9,670 nucleotides of DNA from contig CACZPT010000151.1 in assembly GCA_902783085.1 (NCBI GenBank), positions 1 to 9,670 on the forward strand. The letters are read 5' to 3'. A model generated the notes under the pieces. It ran no database searches, was not told where the DNA came from, and saw only the letters and a list, made by a program, of their open reading frames with translations. The DNA is from an uncultured Methanobrevibacter sp. Its GTDB lineage: Archaea > Methanobacteriota > Methanobacteria > Methanobacteriales > Methanobacteriaceae. Both the position numbers and the translations under genes were made by a program. Position 1 is the first letter of the stretch. Each line of letters opens with the position of its first letter. Below are positions 1-6,549 of this stretch, piece after piece.

Positions 1-126
1 TAGTGAAGTCCTTTTGTGTTTTGTTTGTGTACTATGGTTTTCTATGGGAATTTCATTTCGCTGCAAGCTTTTTCTATTACAATTATCTTACTATTTTTTT
101 TTGTTTTATTTCGTTTATTATATTCT

Positions 127-132
127 GGTGGG
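127..132 (+). promoter_or_regulatory. Shine-Dalgarno site fixing the cimA start
   Basis: GGTGGG lies 4-9 nt before GTG 137. GGTG pairs with the archaeal anti-SD CACC. It decides in favour of GTG 137 rather than ATG 14, which has no such site in front of it. Confidence 0.6.
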
Positions 133-136
133 TGCT

Positions 137-1606
137 GTGAATATTAAAATTTTTGATACAACTTTACGTGATGGAGAACAGACTCCAGGTGTTTCTTTAA
201 ATTCTAATGAGAAATTAAGAATTGCTAGTAAACTTGATGAGATTGGTGTTGATTTTATTGAAGCAGGTTCTGCCATTACATCTGAGGGTGAAAGAGAATC
301 TATTAAAGAAATTACAAAACAAGGTTTTAATGCTGAAATTCTTAGTTTTTCAAGGCCTTTGATTAAAGATATTGATTATTGTATTGACTGTGATGTTGAT
401 GCTGTTAATTTAGTTGTACCTTCATCTGATTTACATATTTTTGACAAATTAAAGATATCTAGAGAGGGGCTTTTGGAGATGTCTAATTCTGCTATTGAAT
501 ATTGTAAAGATCATGGTTTAATTGTTGAGTTATCTGCTGAAGATGCATCAAGAACTAATATAGATTTTTTAAAAAGTATTTTTTTAAATGCTTTGGATTA
601 TAAAGTGGATAGGGTTTGTGTTTGTGATACTGTTGGTATTTTAACTCCAGATTCATCTTTTGAGTTGTTTGATAATTTAAAAGATATTAACATGCCTGTT
701 TCTTGTCATTGTCACAATGATTTTGGTCTTGCTGCTGCTAATTCATTAGCTGCTATTAAGGGGGGTGCTTGTGAAATTCATACTACTATAAATGGTATTG
801 GTGAACGTGCAGGTAATACTTCTTTTGAAGAGTTAGTTGTTAGTATTGATAGATTACTTCCAGATTTTTCTACAAATATTTTGATTAATGAAATTTATGA
901 TATGTCTAAATTAGTTGCTCGTTTAACTGGTGTTTATATTCAACCTAATAAAGCAATTGTTGGTGAAAATGCTTTTGCTCATGAATCCGGTATTCATTCT
1001 GATGGAATTATTAAAAATTCTGCTACTTATGAACCAATGACTCCAGAATTAGTTGGAAGAAAACGTAAGTTTGTTATTGGCAAACATATGGGTACTCATG
1101 GTTTAGATAATAGATTAAAAGAATTAGGTTTAAATGTTGATAAAAATCAGCTTCTACAAATTTGTGATAATATTAAAGTATTGGCGGATAAAGGTAAAAC
1201 TGTTACGGATGTTGATTTAGAAGTTATTGCAGATAATGTTTTAGAAATTAATCATGAGGATAGAATTAAACTCAATGAACTAACTATTGTATCTGGAAAT
1301 AAGGTTATGCCTACAGCTTCTGTTAAAATATCTATTGATGATGAAGAAATTCTTAATGCTGGTGTAGGATTAGGGCCTGTAGATGCTGCAATTAATGCTA
1401 TAAAATCTTTAGATATTTTTAAAGATGTTGATTTAATTGAATATCATGTAGATTCTATCACTGGTGGTACTGATGCATTTATTGATGTTATCATTAAACT
1501 TCAAAAAGCGGATAAGGTAGTATCTGCTAGGGGTACTGAAGCAGATATTATTAATGCTAGTGTTAAGGCATATATTGCTGGTGTTAATAGATTGCTTAGG
1601 GAGTAA
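137..1606 (+). CDS. cimA: (R)-citramalate synthase / 2-isopropylmalate synthase family
   Basis: The enzyme condenses acetyl-CoA with a 2-oxo acid. For CimA this is pyruvate, giving citramalate for 2-oxobutyrate and isoleucine; for LeuA it is 2-oxoisovalerate. The HMGL-like TIM barrel opens with FDTTLRDGEQTPG (residues 6-18), carries metal-ligand histidines in CHCHNDFG (H191 and H193) and has NGIGERAGN (219-227). A C-terminal LeuA-type regulatory dimer domain spans about residues 385-489, including GVGPVDAA-like and GGTDA segments. The 489-aa length and the EAGSAITSEGERE segment resemble, from memory, the Methanocaldococcus citramalate synthase more than LeuA or the shorter AksA. I chose GTG at 137 because GGTGGG at 127-132 is a good Shine-Dalgarno site and homologues begin just before the FDTTLRDGEQ motif. 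The frame is open back to ATG 14, but that extension is T-rich low-complexity sequence. The family is certain; the substrate (cimA versus leuA) is inferred. cgi121 follows after 6 nt. Confidence 0.82.
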   Translation: MNIKIFDTTLRDGEQTPGVSLNSNEKLRIASKLDEIGVDFIEAGSAITSEGERESIKEITKQGFNAEILSFSRPLIKDIDYCIDCDVDAVNLVVPSSDLHIFDKLKISREGLLEMSNSAIEYCKDHGLIVELSAEDASRTNIDFLKSIFLNALDYKVDRVCVCDTVGILTPDSSFELFDNLKDINMPVSCHCHNDFGLAAANSLAAIKGGACEIHTTINGIGERAGNTSFEELVVSIDRLLPDFSTNILINEIYDMSKLVARLTGVYIQPNKAIVGENAFAHESGIHSDGIIKNSATYEPMTPELVGRKRKFVIGKHMGTHGLDNRLKELGLNVDKNQLLQICDNIKVLADKGKTVTDVDLEVIADNVLEINHEDRIKLNELTIVSGNKVMPTASVKISIDDEEILNAGVGLGPVDAAINAIKSLDIFKDVDLIEYHVDSITGGTDAFIDVIIKLQKADKVVSARGTEADIINASVKAYIAGVNRLLRE

Positions 1607-1612
1607 AGTTTT

Positions 1613-2104
1613 ATGCATATAGATAATATTAAAATATTAGGTTTTAAAGCAACTATTAATTCCATTGAGGATACTCTTTCACAGATTGATTCTATTAAGG
1701 AAGATGATGAAATAATTCAATTGTTAAATGCAGATTCTATTGCATCTAAAACCCATATTATTCATGGTGTTAATCAAGCTTTTAATGCATTTAATCGTGG
1801 TGAAAATTTAGCTAATGATATAAGTGTTGAAATTGCACTTAGATGTTCAGCTCAAAGGCAAATTTCTAAAGCTTTTAAAATTTTAGGATTAAATGAAGGA
1901 AAAATGAATATATGTGCTGTATTGATTAACTGTAAAGATTATACATCTGAATTATCTTCTATTTTCACGTTTGATGATAGTGTTTTAATAGCTGATAATG
2001 AAAATTTAGCTGAAATTTATAAAATAAGTGATGATGAACTTAAAAATTTTTCTATTGAAGATATTATCGTTGATATGATAACAAAACTTAGTGTGGATTA
2101 TTAA
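1613..2104 (+). CDS. cgi121: KEOPS complex subunit Cgi121
   Basis: Cgi121 is the tRNA-binding accessory subunit of KEOPS (Kae1, Bud32, Cgi121, Pcc1), which makes t6A at position 37 of ANN-decoding tRNAs. It binds Bud32 and recruits the tRNA 3' CCA end. The 163-aa protein has the family's two recognisable blocks: LNADSIASKTHIIHGVNQA (residues 38-56) and EIALRCSAQRQISKAFKILG (73-92). The second contains the SAQRQI core seen across archaeal Cgi121/TPRKB proteins. The length is normal for the family. ATG 1613 follows the cimA stop by 6 nt, and AGGGAG (1598-1603), which overlaps the cimA end, supplies the ribosome binding site, so the two genes are probably co-transcribed. The 3' end overlaps the oppositely oriented DegT-like gene by 17 bp. 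No other KEOPS gene is in the window. Confidence 0.85.
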   Translation: MHIDNIKILGFKATINSIEDTLSQIDSIKEDDEIIQLLNADSIASKTHIIHGVNQAFNAFNRGENLANDISVEIALRCSAQRQISKAFKILGLNEGKMNICAVLINCKDYTSELSSIFTFDDSVLIADNENLAEIYKISDDELKNFSIEDIIVDMITKLSVDY

Positions 2105-3056
2105 GTTCTATTTCTTCAATAATCTTATTTAGATATTCTTTTTTAAGGCATTGATAATCCAAATTTTTTATTTCGATTGCTATTGCTTTTGTTTTTACAC
2201 GATTATAGTTTGGACAGATTGTTATGAATCCACTTTTGTCAATGGGTAATGCATTTTTTAAATTCCAACTTATTTTCTTTGCATCATCGTGAGGGATAAT
2301 AACATTCACACCTCTTTTATGGGTATGTATTGTATTATCCATACGTTTTTTTAAATAGTTTGTTGCATTTAAAGAAACTTTTAAATTCTTTTCAACATTA
2401 TCAAGTTCACTATCTATACCACTACATATAATTTCATTAGTTTTACTTAATTTTTGAGGTAATTTTGTTTTTTTAAAAATTTCTTCATCATTTGTTGTGA
2501 TAAATCCCCCACTTCCAACATTAATTAGTTTAGGTGATCCAGTTGAAGCAATTATTATGTCTGAATATTTTCCATTACCTAATAAATTCTTTTCATCACC
2601 AATTCCTGCTGAAGCATCTTCAATTGTTGTAATTTGATTATCTTTACAATATTTTGAAATAGCTTTTGTGCCTTGTTCTGCACAATAACCTGCAAAACTA
2701 GTATATATTAAAGCGGAATTCGGTTTTATCTTCAAATCAGTTAAATAATCAGTATTTATCAATCCTAACTCTGTTTTTAGCATGATTATGTTCTTATTTA
2801 AAAATCTAGCAATTTGTTTAAATCCATGCCATCCGCCTTGGTCCGGAATAATAATGTCTCCTTCAATTGCTGAAAGGGCAATGAATATACTATTATTTCC
2901 ACTTGAAGTAATTTTAACCTCTTCATGCTTGGTTAATTTTTTTATTTTTTCTAAACATTTTAATTCAAAATCATCATTCAAATTGCCTTTTGCAACTTCA
3001 GACATTATTTTTAATGTTTTTTCATTAGGAGTTTTAAATTTAAACATATTATCCAC
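2088..3056 (-). CDS. DegT/DnrJ/EryC1/StrS-type PLP aminotransferase-like protein
   Basis: This is a fold-type I PLP protein of about 322 aa, shorter than typical sugar aminotransferases of this family (about 370-400 aa). Family marks, in order: SSGNNSIFIAL (51-61, phosphate-binding loop region), PDQGGWHGF (71-79, where W76 or H77 could stack on the cofactor ring), IEDASAG (145-151, with the ring-nitrogen Asp147), and STGSPKLINVGSGGFITTND (171-190), in which Lys176 aligns with the Schiff-base lysine. The catalytic residues therefore appear intact and a real PLP enzyme is likely. The substrate is unknown, and no sugar-nucleotide genes lie nearby. The start is either GTG 3056, which overlaps the nreA stop by 8 bp, or ATG 3047, 1 nt after that stop; neither has a strong Shine-Dalgarno site, which suggests translational coupling to nreA. 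The C terminus is antisense to the end of cgi121. Confidence 0.75.
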   Translation of the reverse strand: MDNMFKFKTPNEKTLKIMSEVAKGNLNDDFELKCLEKIKKLTKHEEVKITSSGNNSIFIALSAIEGDIIIPDQGGWHGFKQIARFLNKNIIMLKTELGLINTDYLTDLKIKPNSALIYTSFAGYCAEQGTKAISKYCKDNQITTIEDASAGIGDEKNLLGNGKYSDIIIASTGSPKLINVGSGGFITTNDEEIFKKTKLPQKLSKTNEIICSGIDSELDNVEKNLKVSLNATNYLKKRMDNTIHTHKRGVNVIIPHDDAKKISWNLKNALPIDKSGFITICPNYNRVKTKAIAIEIKNLDYQCLKKEYLNKIIEEIELNNPH

Positions 3057-4221
3057 TTTTAAAGTACATATCTAAAGTAGTTTGTTTTGTGTGAAGCATT
3101 TCATTTAGTAATGTTCCTTGTTTTACATATCTGTTAATTGGTATTTTTAATTTATCTCCGCAATACTTCAGTGCATTTTCTAAAGTTTCAAATTCAAGAT
3201 ATGGTCTCATCATTGCTTCTTTTATATTTTCACGAACATTAAATACACCTAATGGTACATATCCATCATATGCTTCTCTTAAAATTAATAATCCTGATTG
3301 TTTTTTAATTTTTAAAAGATAATCAAGAACAGCCATTTTAGCAGTATAGTAACAGCCTCCAACACAAGAATACTCTTTTTTACCACCATTAGTTTCATAA
3401 TCTGAAAAAATTAATTCTTCATTTTTCATTAATTTAATAAATGCTTCATACCATTCATATTGCCATTCTGTTGGTGTTAAAATAATTATATAATAATTAT
3501 TCAAAGCTCCAAATTCATAAATTCGATAAGTATCGATTATTTCAAATTTTCTAACTTCTTTTAAAAATTCATCAGCCAATGTAGAATCGCATGCTGTAAT
3601 GGACCAACGTGTTGGAACTAATTTTCTTTTATTTTTTGTACCTATAGCACCTACTGAAAATGCTTTTTGCATAGCAGTGAATGGAACATCTTTATTATGT
3701 AAATTAACAACAGCTTCTGTTGCTTTTAAATCACTATCATAAAATGTTTTTTCTAATTGTTTATCCCATTTAACTGCATCAATATCAAATTTTTCAATAA
3801 CTGCACTTGGACCGTGGGGCATACTATCTTCACTAAGCATAGATCCTCGTGGTCGTCTTCCAAAGGTTGCTTCACTATCAATGGATTTTGATGCAAGAGA
3901 AATATCTTGAAGTTTTTCAACAAAAGGATTTTCCAAATCATCAATTTTAATCAATTGTTTTCCGCGCACTAAATTCATCCGGTATTTAATAATTTCATCC
4001 TGAGTTTTATCTTGCCCTATCCAGGATTCGGGAGAGTCCATAATTGATGTATCCCCCATTTGAGAACTCATCATTGGCCCGGCATAAACTTTAGGATATG
4101 ACCACCTTCCAATAAAAACTGATGGTGGGGTTGTTCCTTCAAGATTTTTACCTACATTAACAGATTTCATCTGAATTTGTTCTGTTAATTTGGCGAGATA
4201 TGCATTTTTAGTGGTTTTCAT
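3049..4221 (-). CDS. nreA: Nre family DNA repair protein with C-terminal PCNA-binding motif
   Basis: Archaeal Nre proteins act in repair of mitomycin C-type damage together with UvrABC, and depend on the sliding clamp PCNA; this was shown for the Haloferax protein. Here 390 aa begin with a short helical N terminus, then the family signature TPPSVFIGRWSYPKVYAGPM (31-50), the FGRRPRGSMLSEDSMPHGPSA region (120-140), LVPTRWSITACD (201-212), and a conserved C-terminal half with SCVGGCYYTAKMAVLDYLL (285-303). The last 11 residues are a textbook PIP box, Q380-T-T-L383-D-M-Y386-F387, placed for binding PCNA. There is no N-terminal Cys cluster, so any zinc finger known from other Nre proteins is absent here. 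ATG 4221 has no clear Shine-Dalgarno site and follows the guaAB terminator, so nreA may have its own promoter. The DegT-like gene overlaps its stop. Confidence 0.88.
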   Translation of the reverse strand: MKTTKNAYLAKLTEQIQMKSVNVGKNLEGTTPPSVFIGRWSYPKVYAGPMMSSQMGDTSIMDSPESWIGQDKTQDEIIKYRMNLVRGKQLIKIDDLENPFVEKLQDISLASKSIDSEATFGRRPRGSMLSEDSMPHGPSAVIEKFDIDAVKWDKQLEKTFYDSDLKATEAVVNLHNKDVPFTAMQKAFSVGAIGTKNKRKLVPTRWSITACDSTLADEFLKEVRKFEIIDTYRIYEFGALNNYYIIILTPTEWQYEWYEAFIKLMKNEELIFSDYETNGGKKEYSCVGGCYYTAKMAVLDYLLKIKKQSGLLILREAYDGYVPLGVFNVRENIKEAMMRPYLEFETLENALKYCGDKLKIPINRYVKQGTLLNEMLHTKQTTLDMYFKSG

Positions 4222-4232
4222 ATTTAATCTGG

Positions 4233-4278
4233 ATTAAAAAAAGTAAAAAGAAAAATACTATTAATTAAAATAGTATTT
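4233..4278 (-). terminator. Hairpin plus T-tract after guaAB
   Basis: A perfect 10-bp stem (4253-4262 pairing with 4269-4278, 6-nt loop) directly abuts the guaAB stop codon. On the minus strand it is followed by three T-tracts separated by short interruptions (about 4253-4233). This should end guaA-operon transcripts before nreA. It also places the nreA promoter, if there is one, within the same 55 nt. Confidence 0.65.
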
Positions 4279-5203
4279 AACAGAATTCAATTGTTGCTGG
4301 AGGTTTATCACTAATTGATAAGGCAACATGTGTAACTTCAGAAATTTCAGAAGTGATTCTTTTAGATATTGTTTGAATGATTTCCCAAGGAAGTTCACTA
4401 ACGGATGCAGTCATTGCATCAATTGAATTAACAATTCTAACTACTACAAGATATCCGAAGTCTCTTTGATCGCCTTTAACTCCAGTAACTTTCGTGTCGG
4501 TTAACACTGCAAAGTATTGCCATACTTCTTTATCAAGGCCAGCTTTTTCGACTTCATCACAAACAATTTTATTCGCTTTTCTACAAATTTCAACATTTTC
4601 TCTTGTGAGTGCACCAACAACACGTACTCCAAGACCTGGACCAGGGAAAGGTTGTCTGTATACTGTTGTTTTAGGAAGGTCTAATTCATCACCTATTTCT
4701 CTTACTTCATCTTTGTATAAGTCACGAATTGGTTCACATAGTTCTAATTCCATTCCGCTTGGAAGAGCTAAGTTATGGTGAGATTTAATTTCACCTTTAG
4801 TTTCAATCCAATCTGGTGCAATTGTTCCTTGTACTAAGAATTTTGCTCCAGATTTTATTGCTTCTCTTTCAAATACATCGATAAATACTTTTCCAATGAT
4901 TTTTCTTTTTTCTTCTGGATCTTCAACGCCTGCAAGCGCATCCATAAATTCATCAGAAGCATCAACAAATTTAAAATTTAATCTATCTTTGAATGTATTA
5001 GTTACTTGTTCAACTTCACCTTCTCTTAAAAGACCATGATCTACGAAAACTGCAGTTAAATTATCTCCAATAGCTTTTTGAACAAGTACAGAACAAACTG
5101 AACTATCTACCCCACCAGATAGTGCGATAATAGCTTTTTCATCACCAATTTGATTTTTGACTTTTTGAACTGCATCTTCAATAAATTCTTTAGGACTTAA
5201 CAT
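4277..5203 (-). CDS. guaAB: GMP synthase subunit B (ATP-pyrophosphatase/synthetase)
   Basis: This is the synthetase half of the archaeal two-part GMP synthase. It adenylates XMP and aminates it with ammonia from subunit A, giving GMP, AMP and PPi in the last step of GMP synthesis. The 308-aa protein has the N-type ATP pyrophosphatase P-loop SGGVDSS (29-35), FVDHGLLR (53-60), the YRQPFPGPGLGVRV segment of the GMP synthase C-terminal half, and the dimerisation-domain end KPPATIEFC, close to the usual PPATIEWE. The length matches archaeal GuaAB. Its start lies 14 nt after the small acidic gene, with only a weak GAG-type ribosome binding site, so translation is probably coupled to the upstream genes. 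Transcription ends at the adjacent hairpin. Confidence 0.95.
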   Translation of the reverse strand: MLSPKEFIEDAVQKVKNQIGDEKAIIALSGGVDSSVCSVLVQKAIGDNLTAVFVDHGLLREGEVEQVTNTFKDRLNFKFVDASDEFMDALAGVEDPEEKRKIIGKVFIDVFEREAIKSGAKFLVQGTIAPDWIETKGEIKSHHNLALPSGMELELCEPIRDLYKDEVREIGDELDLPKTTVYRQPFPGPGLGVRVVGALTRENVEICRKANKIVCDEVEKAGLDKEVWQYFAVLTDTKVTGVKGDQRDFGYLVVVRIVNSIDAMTASVSELPWEIIQTISKRITSEISEVTHVALSISDKPPATIEFC

Positions 5204-5217
5204 AATCTCAACTACTT

Positions 5218-5478
5218 TTATTCTTCTTCATCTTCTTCGTAATCTTCAATTGTTTTTTTGATAATAGATTCTAATCCGTTATCATTACCTGATTCAATAG
5301 CTTCAATTATTTCATCATATTTGACATATTTTTCTAATTTAACAGATTTTGCACCAATTCCAGATATTCTAAATCCGTATTCTTCATCGCCGATTTCTAT
5401 ATTTACAAATTGTTTTTTTAATCCAATTTTGTTTTCTAATGCTTTTTCTCTCAAATCATCAACATTATCAATCATCAT
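5218..5478 (-). CDS. Small acidic protein of unknown function inside the guaA operon
   Basis: I do not recognise this 86-aa protein. It opens with a charged, probably helical stretch (residues 1-20), then a probable beta-rich centre with FVNIEIGDEEYGFRISGIGAKSVKLEKYV (24-52), a helix around 55-80, and a strongly acidic tail EDYEEDEEE (78-86). There is no signal peptide, membrane segment or metal-binding cysteine, so it should be cytosolic. It sits between the two GMP synthase subunits: 5 nt after guaAA and 14 nt before guaAB. Two ATGs are possible, 5478 and 5475; the AGGTG at 5485-5481 is 2 nt from the first and 5 nt from the second, so 5475 (85 aa) is the better start. That Shine-Dalgarno site overlaps the guaAA stop. 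A role linked to GMP synthase is inferred from position only. Confidence 0.75.
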   Translation of the reverse strand: MMIDNVDDLREKALENKIGLKKQFVNIEIGDEEYGFRISGIGAKSVKLEKYVKYDEIIEAIESGNDNGLESIIKKTIEDYEEDEEE

Positions 5479-5483
5479 TACAC

Positions 5484-6041
5484 CTATTTTTTACATATAT
5501 TATAGAAATTTTCAAAAATCACTGATCCTTTAGGGGTGTGATGTACTTCAGGGTGGAATTGAATTCCATATACATCTTTATTCTTATGTTTAAAGGATTC
5601 AATATTACATAAGCTTGATTCAGCCAATATTTCAAATTCTTTTGGAATACTTTTTACTTCATCTTTATGTGAAGACCAAACTTCCATTTCAGGAGCTAAT
5701 CCTTCAAATAAATTTTCATCGTTTAAAATATTAATTTTAACTTTTGCATAACTTTCAGTATTTGATGTAGATATCTTCCCACCATAATTTTTAGCAATTA
5801 ATTGGTGTCCTAGACAGATTCCTAAAATGGGGATGTCAAAGTGTTTTATATATTCTTCACTATTTCCTGCACCTTCAATTGATGGGCCACCACCCAATAT
5901 GAGTCCAATAGGATTCTTTTCTTCAATTTCCTCAATACTTAAAGTATTAGGTATTAATTGAGAGTCTATTTTAAGATATTGTAAACTACGTTGGATTCTA
6001 TGATTATACTGACCTTTATTGTTAATAACTAATATTGTCAT
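5484..6041 (-). CDS. guaAA: GMP synthase subunit A (class I glutamine amidotransferase)
   Basis: The glutaminase half of archaeal GMP synthase hydrolyses glutamine and passes ammonia to GuaAB. The 185-aa protein shows the oxyanion-loop region LILGGGPSIEGAG (48-59), the nucleophile elbow GICLGHQL with Cys76, the interface segment SSHKDEV (123-129), and the catalytic pair in QFHPEVHHT (His163, Glu165). The catalytic triad is complete and the length is normal. Absence of a fused synthetase domain separates it from bacterial GuaA, and the guaAB partner two genes downstream identifies it as GMP synthase rather than another amidotransferase. The start at 6041 is supported by GGAG at 6051-6048 with 6-nt spacing. 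It is the first gene of the operon, and its promoter lies in the 6042-6142 divergent region. Confidence 0.94.
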   Translation of the reverse strand: MTILVINNKGQYNHRIQRSLQYLKIDSQLIPNTLSIEEIEEKNPIGLILGGGPSIEGAGNSEEYIKHFDIPILGICLGHQLIAKNYGGKISTSNTESYAKVKINILNDENLFEGLAPEMEVWSSHKDEVKSIPKEFEILAESSLCNIESFKHKNKDVYGIQFHPEVHHTPKGSVIFENFYNICKK

Positions 6042-6104
6042 TTTTTACTCCAAAATATTTAATAGTAATATTTATGATTTTTTTATTTATTATTCTTTGT
6101 GTAT

Positions 6105-6118
6105 CAAAAGTTTATATA
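6105..6118 (+). promoter_or_regulatory. BRE/TATA promoter of the 47-aa membrane protein
   Basis: CAAAAG (6105-6110, BRE-like) runs directly into TTTATATA (6111-6118), a canonical archaeal promoter. With the usual 25-27 nt from TATA centre to start site, transcription would begin at about 6139-6143, that is at or just before ATG 6143. Read on the minus strand, the same site is TATATAAA and could also serve guaAA with a leader of about 47 nt, though the minus-strand BRE position is a poor match. Confidence 0.65.
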
Positions 6119-6142
6119 CTACAATTAATAAATTAAATTTAC

Positions 6143-6286
6143 ATGGAATTTAGTGATTTAGTATTTATAATTATAGCAATTTTTGTTGCAGTATTATTAT
6201 TAAAATTATTCATGTGGTTGTTACCAATTTTTGTTGTCTTAATTATAGCATTTTTCATCTATATGTACTTATCAGACAATTTTTAA
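6143..6286 (+). CDS. Small two-helix membrane protein, probably leaderless
   Basis: This is a 47-codon ORF, and I do not recognise a family. The protein starts MEFSDLVFIIIAIFVAVLLL, followed by Lys21, then FMWLLP and a second hydrophobic run, ending in MYLSDNF. Two membrane segments are apparent, about residues 6-20 and 23-42, separated by Lys21 and with Pro28 near the start of the second; short acidic polar ends flank them. There is no Shine-Dalgarno site, but the ATG sits where the promoter at 6105-6118 predicts the transcript to begin, which fits a leaderless mRNA. A T-rich stretch follows the stop. Promoter, ORF, amphipathic-free hydrophobic profile and terminator together argue for a real gene. 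Hydrophobic codons are also expected by chance in T-rich DNA, which limits confidence. It is divergent from guaAA; no function is inferred. Confidence 0.6.
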   Translation: MEFSDLVFIIIAIFVAVLLLKLFMWLLPIFVVLIIAFFIYMYLSDNF

Positions 6287-6298
6287 CTTTTGTTTTTT
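6287..6298 (+). terminator. T-rich terminator after the 47-aa gene
   Basis: CTTTTGTTTTTT starts immediately after the TAA at 6284-6286. Oligo-T tracts without a strong hairpin are sufficient terminators for archaeal RNA polymerase. Confidence 0.45.
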
Positions 6299-6330
6299 AA
6301 ATAATGCAAGTGCCATGGATTCTTTAAATT

Positions 6331-6548
6331 ATGGATGAATTGCACAAATACTTATCAAAATGCTTTAAATTTAAAGAGCAGCATAAATAAATATAATCAT
6401 TGTCAATGCAGATATTGAACTTCTTTTAAAGAAAACGATACATTAATGTCCTATTTGTGAACTTTCTTGACGAGAGATAACTAGACAATCTTATATTCAT
6501 AGGAATATAGATTCGTGAAATAAGAATCATCAACTTTTACATTGTTGT
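6331..6548 (+). pseudogene. Possible decayed coding remnant
   Basis: ATG 6331 opens a 19-codon frame (MDELHKYLSKCFKFKEQHK, stop 6388). From 6390 a second frame reads NIIIVNADIELLLKKTIH, then stop 6444, CPICELS, stop 6468, and further codons to stop 6516. The two pieces read like one protein broken by a frameshift and three stops, with a CPxC zinc-knuckle-like element, as at the N terminus of several transposase families. No family was identified, and the region is short enough for this to be chance. Small inverted repeats lie at 6492-6509 (7-bp stem) and 6510-6528 (5-bp stem), and could instead belong to the 3' end of the trxB transcript. The rest of 6287-6549 shows nothing else. Confidence 0.25.
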
Positions 6549-6549
6549 T

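Noticed and set aside
1433..1618. 61-aa ORF on the minus strand inside cimA
   Set aside because: It is antisense to the well-supported regulatory domain of cimA, with no ribosome binding site and no family resemblance.
2782..3075. 97-aa plus-strand ORF opposite the DegT-like gene
   Set aside because: The minus-strand frame carries PLP-family motifs throughout; this one is only its complement.
4494..4781. 95-aa plus-strand ORF inside guaAB
   Set aside because: It is a shadow of guaAB; the Ser/Pro-rich composition is the antisense of conserved coding sequence.
5258..5533. 91-aa plus-strand ORF across the small acidic gene
   Set aside because: It is antisense to the operon. The minus-strand gene has the Shine-Dalgarno site and operon spacing; this frame has neither.
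6426..6530. 34-aa minus-strand ORF (MILISRIYIPMNIRLSS…)
   Set aside because: It has no Shine-Dalgarno site or promoter and overlaps the possible remnant on the other strand. It could be chance in short AT-rich DNA.
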